A DNA stretch of 36,167 bases from NCBI GenBank assembly GCA_964598225.1, contig CAZRBG010000058.1, forward strand, positions 1 to 36,167, in the 5' to 3' direction. Origin of the DNA: SG8-4 sp964598225 (GTDB lineage: Bacteria; Planctomycetota; Phycisphaerae; Sedimentisphaerales; Anaerobacaceae). The notes below the pieces were generated by a model, which was not told where the DNA came from, did not search any database, and saw only the letters and a program-made list of their open reading frames with translations. A program made the position numbers and the translations under genes. Of this stretch, positions 1-8,491 are shown one piece after another. Position 1 is the first letter of the stretch; the number at the start of each line of letters is the position of its first letter.

Positions 1-28
1 TTGCCAGAAAACGTTTGCTCAACGGAAG

Positions 29-250
29 TTAATACTTATGGAAGTGCCATTCGGGCTTGCCCCCTTTTTCCACCAGCCGCGCGTCCAAACCCAGAGCCTT
101 GAAATGAGCCACAAGCCACTCGGCGCAGGCCTGCGTGTCGCTGTCATGCTCAGCCTGAGCGCTGACTGAGGGAATCCGCATCAGTTCCTTGAGTTCTTCA
201 ATAAAGCGTTCTCTATTGTCTTCGATATAGGCTTCTGTCTTGTCCGCCAT
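29..250 (-). pseudogene. Truncated M20-family dipeptidase (N-terminal piece)
   Basis: The 73 residues match the start of M20/M25/M40 zinc dipeptidases: a helix with AYIEDNRERF, the LKELMRIPSVSA segment, then the WLVAHFKALGLDARLVE helix and strand. Family members are usually about 450 residues and carry their metal ligands further on, so this piece has no catalytic residues. After GGKP the sequence departs from the family and stops within eight residues. The ATG at 250 is chosen over a GTG at 265 because TGGAG lies 9 bases before it. It sits 59 bases downstream of the OPT transporter gene on the same strand, so it was probably the last gene of a peptide-use operon. A gene remnant or an assembly edge close to position 1 would both explain the break. 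Confidence 0.7.
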
Positions 251-309
251 GCTGTTATTCTCCACTATCCGGCTTGGTCGCGTAAAGGCGCTCTAACTAC
301 GACTGTAGT

Positions 310-2253
310 TCAGCTTTGTTCTCGTCTGGCGGCGGTTGAATAGAGCCAGAGGGCAACAAGGACCAGCAGCACAAGCCCGATCGCACCGCCGAACGGCACT
401 GTCTTGTCCCAGAAGTGCTTTATGATCGGCAGGTCAACTTCGTACTGCTTGAGGATCACTATGGGGATCGCCAGCAAGATGCCCGTCAGCGCCTCGCCCG
501 TGATCAGGCCGGAGGCGAACAAAAGACCGCCTCGATTGGACTGCTTGACCTGCTCAGGGCTGGTCTTGCCCCGCCTGTGAAACCTCTGGACCGCCCAGTG
601 AACCACGCCGCCCGCAAAGATAGGCACCGACAGCTCCAGCGGCAAATAGAAGCCGATCGCTACGGCAAGCACCGGCGCGCGAAAGGAGCTTTTGCGCGAC
701 TCGAGAAAGAGGTCCAGAACGATAATCCCCACGGCCACCGCCATTCCGATAAAGGCAAATGTCCAGGGCATTTCGCCTTTGAAGACGCCCTGCGAGACCG
801 AAGCCATCAGATTGGCCTGGACCGCGGCCAGTGCATCCGGACCGGCGTCGGCCTGGCCCTTGAATCCGTAAGCCTTGTACAGAAGCATCAGGACCGGTGC
901 GATCACGACAGCCGCCGAGAGCGTTCCAACGATCTGCATGACCTGTTGTTTCCAGGGCGTTGCGCCGACGATTCGTCCCGCTTTAAGGTCCTGCATATTG
1001 TCGCCGGCAATTGCCGCGGCACAGCAGACCACGCTGCCTATGACAATCGCCGCTGCGGCACCGCCTTCGGCGCCCTTGCCCATCAGCACCACGAGCAAAA
1101 GAGAAGCTACAACAATCGTGGCAATAGTGATTCCTGAGATAGGATTGTTGGACGAGCCGACCAGCCCCGCCATGTAGCCCGCAACCGCCGAGAATAGAAA
1201 TCCCGCGAGAAGCATCACTACCGCCATCGGCAGAGAAATCGCCACCTTCGCGACAAAAACCTGATAAACGAGAAACAGCGGAGCAATCGAAGCGACGATA
1301 AGCACAAGCACCCATTTCATGGGCATGTCCTTTTCCGTCCGCTCGATTTTGACTTTCTCCTGACCGACAGTGCGATAGGCTCTAAGGCCGCTGCTGATTC
1401 CGCTCAGAAGCGAGCTTCGCATCCTGAAGATCGTCCACAGACCGCCTACGAGCATTCCCCCTACGCCAATATACCTCGTCTGTGCCGACCAGATTCCGTA
1501 CGCCCTGTCAACGGCTCCGACGTCGGGCGCACTTTCGGACAGTGCCGCACAGATAGGTATTGCGATATACCAGTTGACAACGCCGCCGAGAAATATCAGC
1601 ACCGCGATGTTCAGACCGACGATATAGCCTACCGACAGCAGCGCCGGGCTGAGATTTGTGCCGCCGTAGACAAGCGTTCTGCCAAGCCCTCTGGCGCCTT
1701 CGATGGCCTCGGGCCAAAAGCCGATGCCTTTCGCACAAAGCTTAAAAAGCCCGCCTGTGACAGCCGCCGTCGCGATTGTTCTGACTCCCTTGCCGCCTTC
1801 CTGGCCCGTCTCAAGGACCTCCGCCGTGGCGATGCCTTCGGGAAACTGCAAATCACCCTCGACGATGAGCGAGCGCCGCAGGGGTATAGTAAAGAGCACT
1901 CCGAGCAGCCCTCCGAACGCTGCTATTGCCGTAATCCACCAGAAGTTCTTGCCGCCGAAGCCGTCCCAATAGCCCATTATAACCAGAGCCGGCAGCGTGA
2001 ATATAACCCCGGCGGCCAGGGATTCGCCCGCAGAGGCGGCAGTCTGAACGATATTATTCTCCAAAATATTGCTTTTCTTGAACAAGCGCAGAATACCCAT
2101 CGAAACGACCGCCGCCGGTATCGACGCCGAAACCGTCATCCCCGCGAATAGCCCCAGGTAGGCATTCGCCGCCGCCAGTATCATCGACAGCAGGATACCC
2201 AGAATAAATGCCTTTACGGTAATTTCGGGTAACGAACGTTCTTCCAAATCCAT
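310..2253 (-). CDS. OPT-family oligopeptide transporter
   Basis: A very hydrophobic protein of 647 residues with the features of the OPT family: an N-terminal LGLFAGMTVSASIPAAV segment, NIVQTAASAGESLAAG, and LQFPEGIATAEVLETG. About a dozen or more membrane segments are evident. OPT proteins import small peptides (or metal chelates in the YSL branch) across the inner membrane. The start is placed at ATG 2253, where GAGGA stands 9 bases upstream; a longer frame beginning at TTG 2271 would overlap that ribosome site. The gene follows the peptidase gene by only 18 bases on the same strand, and a peptidase fragment follows it, so a peptide substrate is the natural inference. Substrate specificity cannot be read from the sequence. 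Confidence 0.92.
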   Translation of the reverse strand: MDLEERSLPEITVKAFILGILLSMILAAANAYLGLFAGMTVSASIPAAVVSMGILRLFKKSNILENNIVQTAASAGESLAAGVIFTLPALVIMGYWDGFGGKNFWWITAIAAFGGLLGVLFTIPLRRSLIVEGDLQFPEGIATAEVLETGQEGGKGVRTIATAAVTGGLFKLCAKGIGFWPEAIEGARGLGRTLVYGGTNLSPALLSVGYIVGLNIAVLIFLGGVVNWYIAIPICAALSESAPDVGAVDRAYGIWSAQTRYIGVGGMLVGGLWTIFRMRSSLLSGISSGLRAYRTVGQEKVKIERTEKDMPMKWVLVLIVASIAPLFLVYQVFVAKVAISLPMAVVMLLAGFLFSAVAGYMAGLVGSSNNPISGITIATIVVASLLLVVLMGKGAEGGAAAAIVIGSVVCCAAAIAGDNMQDLKAGRIVGATPWKQQVMQIVGTLSAAVVIAPVLMLLYKAYGFKGQADAGPDALAAVQANLMASVSQGVFKGEMPWTFAFIGMAVAVGIIVLDLFLESRKSSFRAPVLAVAIGFYLPLELSVPIFAGGVVHWAVQRFHRRGKTSPEQVKQSNRGGLLFASGLITGEALTGILLAIPIVILKQYEVDLPIIKHFWDKTVPFGGAIGLVLLVLVALWLYSTAARREQS

Positions 2254-2271
2254 ATTCCGGAGTCCTCGCAA

Positions 2272-3951
2272 TTATTTTACAAACTGGGTGACAAAATATC
2301 TGGGTATCAGCGGTTCGCCGGTGGCGCGCTCGATCATGTTGTTCCATTGATATGCAGCGCCTACCTCGAACACTTTCCGTTTCAGAAAGTTTCCGACCTG
2401 CTTTCTGCCGACATAACTGACGCCTTCATCCGATTCGAGGTCCATGACTTCGTAAACAAGATGGTTGTGCAGTTGAGAGGCCAGCAACTCACCTAACAGA
2501 TAGTTGTGGTAATAGCACGGAGCAACGGCAAAATGAATCTTTGCCGCCCAGTCGGGCTTGTCGCGGGCGGGCGGTTTATTCACGAACTGGTATTTCTCAA
2601 CCGTCCGCCACCATAGTGAATTCAGGTCCTGGTCGGGATTCGCATAAAGCTGCTTCTCGAAATCATACATCACCATAGCCCATCGCGCGAAGATGAGCTG
2701 CTTGAGCTGGGCATATTTTTCGGTTACTTCTTCGATTTCCCTGCGCTGCTCGTCGGAAAGGTCCAGCATGTCCTGCATCCAGTCTGCGTCGCGGCTGAGC
2801 CTGCCGAAAAACATCGCAATGGCTTCTGTTGTGAATATGTGAGCCGGTTCTCTAAGCAGATACGGCACGTCCGGGTCCTGGTACTTGTCGTAAACCGCAT
2901 GGCCCAGCTCGTGCAGAATCGTCTCCATCCAGGTCTCGTTATTCCTGAGATTGCACAGTATGCGGACGTCGCCCTCGCGGTCGATATCCGTACAGAAGGC
3001 GTGCGGATTTTTGCCCTCGCGTTCGTACAGGTCGCTGTCGTCGAGGATCGACTCTACCGACAAATCAATACTGCTATAGAAATCGACAGCCAGGTCCCTG
3101 ACGTCCTTGTTTTCGTAATACTGGTCGAGGTCCAGCTCATACACCATCGGCGTCTCCTGGAAGAACGGATCGTGATAATGCCACGGCATCAGCTCGTCCT
3201 CGTCCACGCCGTATTTGGCCGCAAGTATTCGGTCGAGGTCTCCTTTCACCCGGCGGAAAGGCTCATTGGTCAGTTCGTAAAGCTCGTTGAAAATCCGGTC
3301 CAGCTCCTCGACGTCCTGCTCGGCGGTGGTCAGCGAAAGAGTATGGAAATTGTCGAAGCCGAGCTTTCGAGCCGCCCGGTTTCGCAGCTTGACCAGACGT
3401 ATAATATCGTCGGCAACCGCCTGGCCAACCTGCTTGCCGGCGAGCCACGCTTGCTTTCTCTCAGTCGAATCGGTCGCGTCTTTCAGGATTTCCTTGATCC
3501 GGTTATCGGTGACCTTCTCGCCGTCAATTTTGCCGCGGAACGTGCTGAAGTTCTTCTCGATCTCCGTGCCGAGATCGACGATTTGTTTCAACAGTTCGGG
3601 CTCTATCTGGTTGCTCAGATACGCGTTGTACAACTCATCCAACTGCCGGGCCAACAGATGATCGTCCGGCCGTCCGGATTCTTTCATTTTCTTCAGGAAT
3701 GCGAAATCCTCGGGGTCGCTGTAAATCTGACGAATCTTGAAGGTAATGTCGCTGACCTTCTCGTAAGCCTCGGTTTCGCCGGTGGTAGCCGCTTTCCAGT
3801 AGGCCAGATTCGCCTCTTTGTGCATCGGCTTGATTTTCTCTACGTGTGAACTTATGAATTCCTGCAACTTCTTCTCCTTTTGATTTGATGCGCAGCCAAC
3901 AAGAGCAACACTCACCAACAATGTCATAACAAGAATCGACTGAGTCTTCAT
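2272..3951 (-). CDS. M2/M3-type zinc metallopeptidase lipoprotein
   Basis: A 559-residue exported peptidase. Residues 1-20 form a lipoprotein signal with lipobox LVGC (Cys20). The zinc site is HELGH at 347-351, with a third ligand, Glu376, in TTEAIAMFFGRL, the HExxH plus distal Glu arrangement of the M2 (angiotensin-converting-enzyme-like) and M3 gluzincins. The helical make-up and total length suit bacterial M2-like peptidyl dipeptidases slightly better than M3 oligopeptidases, but this is a judgement by eye. It probably trims short peptides outside the cytoplasmic membrane. It is the first gene of a minus-strand operon with the OPT transporter, and is divergent from a POT transporter, which supports a peptide-scavenging role. 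Confidence 0.85.
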   Translation of the reverse strand: MKTQSILVMTLLVSVALVGCASNQKEKKLQEFISSHVEKIKPMHKEANLAYWKAATTGETEAYEKVSDITFKIRQIYSDPEDFAFLKKMKESGRPDDHLLARQLDELYNAYLSNQIEPELLKQIVDLGTEIEKNFSTFRGKIDGEKVTDNRIKEILKDATDSTERKQAWLAGKQVGQAVADDIIRLVKLRNRAARKLGFDNFHTLSLTTAEQDVEELDRIFNELYELTNEPFRRVKGDLDRILAAKYGVDEDELMPWHYHDPFFQETPMVYELDLDQYYENKDVRDLAVDFYSSIDLSVESILDDSDLYEREGKNPHAFCTDIDREGDVRILCNLRNNETWMETILHELGHAVYDKYQDPDVPYLLREPAHIFTTEAIAMFFGRLSRDADWMQDMLDLSDEQRREIEEVTEKYAQLKQLIFARWAMVMYDFEKQLYANPDQDLNSLWWRTVEKYQFVNKPPARDKPDWAAKIHFAVAPCYYHNYLLGELLASQLHNHLVYEVMDLESDEGVSYVGRKQVGNFLKRKVFEVGAAYQWNNMIERATGEPLIPRYFVTQFVK

Positions 3952-4107
3952 GGCCTAATATTCCCCATCAATATTATTTTGCTGTTTTATCTTTCGCAGC
4001 TTTTTTGTCTGGAGAATACTATCACCTGCAACCTCCAAAGGCAAGGGACTTCCGAAAACGACCCGCCACGCCCCATCCACAATTTCTCCGGGCCATCTAT
4101 TTCTTCT

Positions 4108-4136
4108 TTGAATTCTAACCGCCCGACAGCTACTAT
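4108..4136 (+). promoter_or_regulatory. Predicted sigma-70 promoter giving a leaderless POT mRNA
   Basis: TTGAAT at 4108-4113 and TACTAT at 4131-4136 are separated by exactly 17 bases. A start about 7 bases after the -10 box falls near 4143, just 2 bases before the ATG at 4145. No Shine-Dalgarno sequence is present before that ATG, which agrees with a leaderless message. Confidence 0.5.
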
Positions 4137-4144
4137 ATGGCATT

Positions 4145-5506
4145 ATGGCCAAAACCAAATACCTTACAGCACCGCTGCCGTCGAAGAAAATGCCCGCCGG
4201 CATACCCTATATCCTCACGAATGAAGCCGGCGAACGCTTCACATTCTACGGAATGCGCTGCATCCTTGTCTTCTTTATGACCCATCTGCTCGTCGACAGA
4301 AGCGGCACACCCGCCCCTATGACCGCCGAGGACAGCAAGGCCCTGTTCCATCTGTTCGTTTCTGCTATCTATTTCATGCCGCTGCTCGGCGCTTTGATTT
4401 CCGACATCTGGCTTGGCAAGTACCGGACCATCCTGTATTTCTCGATACTCTACTGCTTTGGGACTCTTGCTCTGGCGGTGGATCATACTCGGCTCGGATT
4501 GGGAGCCGGGCTGATATTGATCGCCATCGGCTCGGGCATCATAAAGCCCTGTGTCAGCGCTAATGTCGGCGATCAATTCGGCCAAAGTAACAAGCATCTG
4601 ATGGCGAGAGTGTACAACTGGTTTTATTTCTCGGTCAATCTGGGTGCTTTCATCTCCAATCTGTTGATACCGCAACTGCTCGACCGGTTTGGTCCCACCG
4701 TCGCCTTCGGCGTGCCCTGCGGGTTTATGGTTCTGGCGACGATAGCATTCTGGTTAGGACGCAAAAAATTCGTCCACATACCGCGCGGCGGCAGCGACTT
4801 TGTCAAAGAATGCTTCAGCGGCGAGGGGTTAAGAGCTATCGGCAAGCTCTGCATCATCTATGTCTTCGTGGCGCCTTTTTGGGCGGTGTTCGACCAGATG
4901 GACTCGGCGTGGATGCTCCAGGCCGAAAAAGTCAACCGCGACTGGCTGGGCCATGTATGGCTGCCTACTCAGATCGTTGCCGTCAATCCGCTCTTCATAT
5001 TGATTTTTATTCCCGTCTTCAGCTACGTCATATACCCGGCGATCAACAAGGTCTTTCCATTGACGGCGCTGCGCAAGATAGGCATAGGCCTGTTCGTGGC
5101 GGCCACACCCTTTGTCGTATCGGCCCTGATCGAAACTAAAATCGTCGCCGGCGGCAAGCCCAGTGTCGGATGGATGATCCTGGGCTACGCCCTGCTTACC
5201 TCGGCGGAAATAATGGTTTCGATCACCTGCCTGGAGTTTTCATATACTCAGGCGCCCAAGAAGATGAAGTCATTCATTATGGCCATATTCCTTCTGTCCG
5301 TTTCGCTGGGTAATGCCTTCACCGCAGTTGTCAACGTTTTCATTCAAAACGAAGACGGCACGAGCAAGCTGCCGGGCGCCAGCTATTTTTGGTTCTTTAC
5401 GGCGGTAATGCTGGCCACAGCGGCCTTATTTATCCCGGTGGCCCGACGATATCCTGTCAGGAACTACATTCAGGACGAGGCCGAGGCGAACGCTCCAACC
5501 GAATAG
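4145..5506 (+). CDS. POT/PTR-family proton-dependent peptide transporter
   Basis: A 453-residue major-facilitator protein of the POT family, which imports di- and tripeptides with protons. The family signature EAGERFTFYGMR lies at residues 27-38 (ExxERF-type proton/peptide motif, with Glu27, Glu30 and Arg31). The second signature around FGQSNKHLMARVYNWFYFSV follows in mid-protein. Hydrophobic segments fit 12 or more helices, and the last is followed by a short acidic tail. It is divergent from the peptidase-OPT operon, so two unrelated transporter families for peptides sit side by side. There is no ribosome site before ATG 4145, and the promoter position suggests leaderless translation. Some eukaryotic-like POT members carry other solutes such as nitrate; the neighbourhood favours peptides. 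Confidence 0.93.
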   Translation: MAKTKYLTAPLPSKKMPAGIPYILTNEAGERFTFYGMRCILVFFMTHLLVDRSGTPAPMTAEDSKALFHLFVSAIYFMPLLGALISDIWLGKYRTILYFSILYCFGTLALAVDHTRLGLGAGLILIAIGSGIIKPCVSANVGDQFGQSNKHLMARVYNWFYFSVNLGAFISNLLIPQLLDRFGPTVAFGVPCGFMVLATIAFWLGRKKFVHIPRGGSDFVKECFSGEGLRAIGKLCIIYVFVAPFWAVFDQMDSAWMLQAEKVNRDWLGHVWLPTQIVAVNPLFILIFIPVFSYVIYPAINKVFPLTALRKIGIGLFVAATPFVVSALIETKIVAGGKPSVGWMILGYALLTSAEIMVSITCLEFSYTQAPKKMKSFIMAIFLLSVSLGNAFTAVVNVFIQNEDGTSKLPGASYFWFFTAVMLATAALFIPVARRYPVRNYIQDEAEANAPTE

Positions 5507-5545
5507 AATTATCAGCTCGTCATCGTTTAAATGGCAGGCGTAGTT

Positions 5546-5566
5546 CCCATTGCCGTTCCCGATGGG
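5546..5566. terminator. Weak hairpin between convergent genes
   Basis: CCCAT (5546-5550) can pair with ATGGG (5562-5566) across an 11-base loop, followed by a short T-containing stretch on the plus strand. It lies between the POT gene (ends 5506) and the helicase gene (ends 5596), where a terminator is expected, but the stem is short. Confidence 0.25.
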
Positions 5567-5595
5567 GCTGGTCTTTTCCCGGCTAAACTGGATCC

Positions 5596-6780
5596 CTATT
5601 TCTTTCTTGTAGGACGCATTTTGCGTGAAGGTCGTTTGCGCGATTTGCGCCGGCGGGAGGTTTTCTTGAGATCGGGCTTAGCGCCATGCCACACGGGTTT
5701 GATCCGGTTTTTGTTAATCACGGCTTTTAAGTTACGAAGATCCGCTTTCGTAAACAACGTCAGCGCAACACCCTTTCGGCCCATTCTTGCAGTCCTGCCC
5801 GTTCGATGGGTGTAAGCGTCGGTGTCCATTGGAAAATCATAGTTGATTACGTGAGTAGCGTGCGTGAAATCCAGACCCCGACTGGCCAGGTCGGTGGCAA
5901 CCATGATCTTGATCTCCATCCTGCGGAAACGGTTGAAAAGAGACGTCCGTCTGGATTGGTCGAGTCCTCCGTGAATAATCTCGGTGGAAGAGTATTTCTT
6001 CTTGATCTGATTGTGGAGCCTTTCGGCGTTGTGTCTGGAGTTGCAAAAGATAATAGCCTGTTTCGGGTTGGTCTCTTTCAGAAACTTGAGCAGGGATTCG
6101 AGCCGGTTCTTGTTGCTGACTTCCAGGAAGCGGTGCTCGAGGCTCTGGGGCGCCTTCTGGTCTTCGCTCAGATTTATTTTCAACGGCTTCTTGAGGTACT
6201 TTCTGGCCAGTTCTTCTATCTCTTTAGGCATAGTCGCCGCGAACAGCAGCGTCTGGTGCTCGTGTATCAGGCAGTTTATGATGAATTCGACGTCCGAAAG
6301 GAATCCCATATTGAGCATTTCGTCCGCCTCGTCGAGCACGAATGTCTGGACGTTCGCCAGACTCAACGAGGTATTTCGCAGCAAGTCGATGAGCCTGCCC
6401 GGCGTGGCGACGAGGATATCGACGCCGTGCTTGAGCTTTGCCGTCTGGATCTCCATTGGAAACCCGCCGTAGACCGCAGCGGGTGCTACCTCTGTCTTTC
6501 GGGCGATATCTGAGATTTCACCGACGTACTGCAGCGCCAGCTCGCGGGTGGGCACGAGAACCAGCGACTGGACGGCCTTGAGTTCCGGATCGACCATCTG
6601 AATCAATGGGACCGCACACGCGGCGGTTTTTCCCGATCCGGTCTCGGCACGAGCAATTATGTCGGTCCCTCCGAGTATGTGGGGAAATGTCTTCTCCTGA
6701 ACAGGCGTAAGATCGACGTATCCCATGTCTCTGAGGCCGGCGAGAATTTCGGGCTTGAGATCGAGGTCGGTGAACTTCAT
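5596..6780 (-). CDS. DEAD-box ATP-dependent RNA helicase
   Basis: A 394-residue helicase with the motifs in order: Q-motif region near the N-terminus (DLTPVQEKTFP), motif I AETGSGKT (45-52), PTRELALQ (about 78), TPGRL (about 126), DEAD (150-153), motif III AAT (181-183), and motif VI HRTGRTARMG (325-334). It unwinds short RNA duplexes, and cytoplasmic members act in ribosome assembly, mRNA decay or cold adaptation. The C-terminus is a strongly basic Arg/Lys tail likely to bind RNA. Motif III is AAT rather than the common SAT, a substitution known in some family members. It lies 103 bases downstream of nikR on the same strand but is probably functionally separate. The specific subfamily (RhlE, CshA, DbpA) is not resolved. 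Confidence 0.93.
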   Translation of the reverse strand: MKFTDLDLKPEILAGLRDMGYVDLTPVQEKTFPHILGGTDIIARAETGSGKTAACAVPLIQMVDPELKAVQSLVLVPTRELALQYVGEISDIARKTEVAPAAVYGGFPMEIQTAKLKHGVDILVATPGRLIDLLRNTSLSLANVQTFVLDEADEMLNMGFLSDVEFIINCLIHEHQTLLFAATMPKEIEELARKYLKKPLKINLSEDQKAPQSLEHRFLEVSNKNRLESLLKFLKETNPKQAIIFCNSRHNAERLHNQIKKKYSSTEIIHGGLDQSRRTSLFNRFRRMEIKIMVATDLASRGLDFTHATHVINYDFPMDTDAYTHRTGRTARMGRKGVALTLFTKADLRNLKAVINKNRIKPVWHGAKPDLKKTSRRRKSRKRPSRKMRPTRKK

Positions 6781-6883
6781 GTTTTTGTTTGTACCATGAG
6801 CATAATCAATGAAAGCGATCTAACTGTGAGACCGGGCGTTCAGCTACAGCAACATAATACCGCTTTCGCCCGAGAATTGCAAG

Positions 6884-7303
6884 CTATGCGAGATCTTCGC
6901 CGGTGGTCATGACGTTTACTTTGCTGAGTTTGACGCCTTTGAGGCAGGCCATGCTGTTTGCTAATTTTTCTACTTCTCCGACCTTGCCTTTGAGAATTAT
7001 TACCTCAAGGCAGTTATGATGGTCCAGATGCACGTGAGTCGCCGCTATCACCTGGAGCAAATGGCTGTGCTGCAGTTCGACTAACTTGCCGGATAATTGA
7101 GTCGAATGATGGTCGTAGACCAGAAAGACTCCGGCCACCGCCTTAGTCGAAGGTTTTGCCAATTGCTCCTCGGACAAACGGTCGCGGATCAAATCCCGGA
7201 TCGCTTCGGAACGGTTCGTATAGCCCTGTCGGGTTATCAACTCGTCGAACATTTCGAGAAGCGTCTTGTCAAGCGATACCCCGACTCGCTCAATTTGGCC
7301 CAT
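6884..7303 (-). CDS. nikR: Nickel-responsive transcription regulator NikR
   Basis: A 139-residue ribbon-helix-helix repressor with a C-terminal ACT-like nickel domain. The N-terminus (RVGVSLDKTLLEMFDELI) is the DNA-binding ribbon and first helix. The nickel ligands of the family are all present: His79, His90, His92 and Cys98, in QHSH and THVHLDHHNCLEV, equivalent to His76, His87, His89 and Cys95 of E. coli NikR. The start at ATG 7303 has AAGGAG a few bases upstream and gives the normal family length; a longer open frame to 7423 is rejected. The gene is divergent from the metal-transport cluster beginning at 7475, sharing a 171-base intergenic region, so it most likely represses that cluster, and perhaps itself, when nickel is sufficient. 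Confidence 0.95.
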   Translation of the reverse strand: MGQIERVGVSLDKTLLEMFDELITRQGYTNRSEAIRDLIRDRLSEEQLAKPSTKAVAGVFLVYDHHSTQLSGKLVELQHSHLLQVIAATHVHLDHHNCLEVIILKGKVGEVEKLANSMACLKGVKLSKVNVMTTGEDLA

Positions 7304-7387
7304 TCTTTTCTCCTTTAAGCTATTATTCGCGTAATATTCCCGCATTTTCAGAAAATCTCCGAATTTGTCAAATTTTTCTTTGCATTG

Positions 7388-7424
7388 GTAACACGAATCG
7401 TTTATTCTTATGTACAGTAACACG
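7388..7424. promoter_or_regulatory. Candidate NikR operator: direct repeats GTAACACG
   Basis: GTAACACG occurs at 7388-7395 and again at 7417-7424, 29 bases apart start to start, in the region shared by nikR and the metal-uptake cluster. Both copies are followed by TTTAT-rich sequence. The spacing is close to three helical turns. The half-site resembles, from memory, NikR half-sites predicted in some delta-proteobacteria, though those are usually inverted repeats. No good -35/-10 pair could be fixed. Confidence 0.4.
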
Positions 7425-7474
7425 TTTATCTGAAAGTTATGCGCAAATTATCATTTAATTAGGAGGACTTGATC

Positions 7475-8458
7475 ATGAAAAGACTTGAGATTTTGACAGG
7501 CCTTGCGGTTTTAGCTGTTGTCGCTGGCACAAGTATCGCTCAGAGCGTCGCGCAGGTAACTCACATGGAGTTTCAGGCGGTCAACGCCCAGGGTGAACAA
7601 ACATATGCGGCGACCGAAAAGGTTGTTCTCGAAGGAATTCTGCTGCACAATCCCGCAGATATGCTGGATCCGACGCCGGATGACAGCGCTACACAGCTTT
7701 TCAATATCAGCGGGCAATGGCAGATATTCTTTCAGGGCGAAGGCGACGACCACGCCGGTACGGCGGTCTGGTTGGGACAGCTTTACAACAATCTGCCCTG
7801 GGTAGCTCCCGACGGAGGATATACCAACGATGAATTTATAGCCGAACTGAGCCGTTTGAACGCCGCACAGTTCAGTCCCGGCGACCGGATTCGTGTGACG
7901 GGATACTATCTGTCGTACAACGGCAAACTGAACGTGAATGAACAGCATAATAAGAATCCCGATCATGATTTTACTATTGAGCTTCTGGAGCGAGGTGTGG
8001 GCCTGCCCCGGCCGGAAGTGGTGACGCTGGATGACCTGAAGGATGCGGATGACAACTTCATTTTCGATCCGACCCGTCAAACCGGCTGCGAACGATACCA
8101 GGCCCGGCTGATAAAGATCGAGGGCGTTGCTTTTGCAGATGCGAATGACTGGAACCCGCACGGAGAGCTGTTGATAACCGACGGAGTCAAGACGTTCCCG
8201 GTCAAGCTGGGACGCGGCAACGGAATTTATGCCGGCTCGAACAATCTAACCGCGCCTTTTGACATTATCGGGATCGTGGACCAGGAAAGCCCGAACTTGA
8301 TCGACGGCTACCGGATCTACGTGATGAACTATGACGGCAACGGTTCGGTTCTGGCCGGCCGGGAACACCGCCGAGCGGACAAACCCGGCGATCATAACCT
8401 GGACGGCATCGTGGATTACGACGACATGGACGAGTTGATAGAAGACTGGCTGCAATAA
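7475..8458 (+). CDS. Secreted protein with dockerin-like C-terminal repeat
   Basis: A 327-residue exported protein, first gene of the cluster divergent from nikR. The start at ATG 7475 is set by a perfect AGGAGG 8 bases upstream; a TTG six bases earlier is inside the spacer. Residues 1 to about 22 are a Sec signal peptide. The body contains two beta-rich segments (RIRVTGYYLSYNGKLNVNEQ and YQARLIKIEGVAF) that look like OB-type barrels, as in other secreted planctomycetal proteins; this fold call is by eye. The C-terminus GDHNLDGIVDYDDMDELIE is a single calcium-loop dockerin-like repeat. No enzyme motif is seen. Its position ahead of a pseudopilin and a metal transporter suggests a surface or periplasmic accessory in metal capture. 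Confidence 0.75.
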   Translation: MKRLEILTGLAVLAVVAGTSIAQSVAQVTHMEFQAVNAQGEQTYAATEKVVLEGILLHNPADMLDPTPDDSATQLFNISGQWQIFFQGEGDDHAGTAVWLGQLYNNLPWVAPDGGYTNDEFIAELSRLNAAQFSPGDRIRVTGYYLSYNGKLNVNEQHNKNPDHDFTIELLERGVGLPRPEVVTLDDLKDADDNFIFDPTRQTGCERYQARLIKIEGVAFADANDWNPHGELLITDGVKTFPVKLGRGNGIYAGSNNLTAPFDIIGIVDQESPNLIDGYRIYVMNYDGNGSVLAGREHRRADKPGDHNLDGIVDYDDMDELIEDWLQ

Positions 8459-8491
8459 GGTCTCTCTTCGCTCAAGACGGAGCGGCAAGCT

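Noticed and set aside
2839..3849. Long open frame antisense to the zinc peptidase gene
   Set aside because: It is a mirror of biased codon use in the peptidase; no domain or ribosome site was seen.
7304..7423. 40-residue N-terminal extension of NikR
   Set aside because: The ATG at 7303 has a strong ribosome site and normal length; the extension has no family match and fills the regulatory region.
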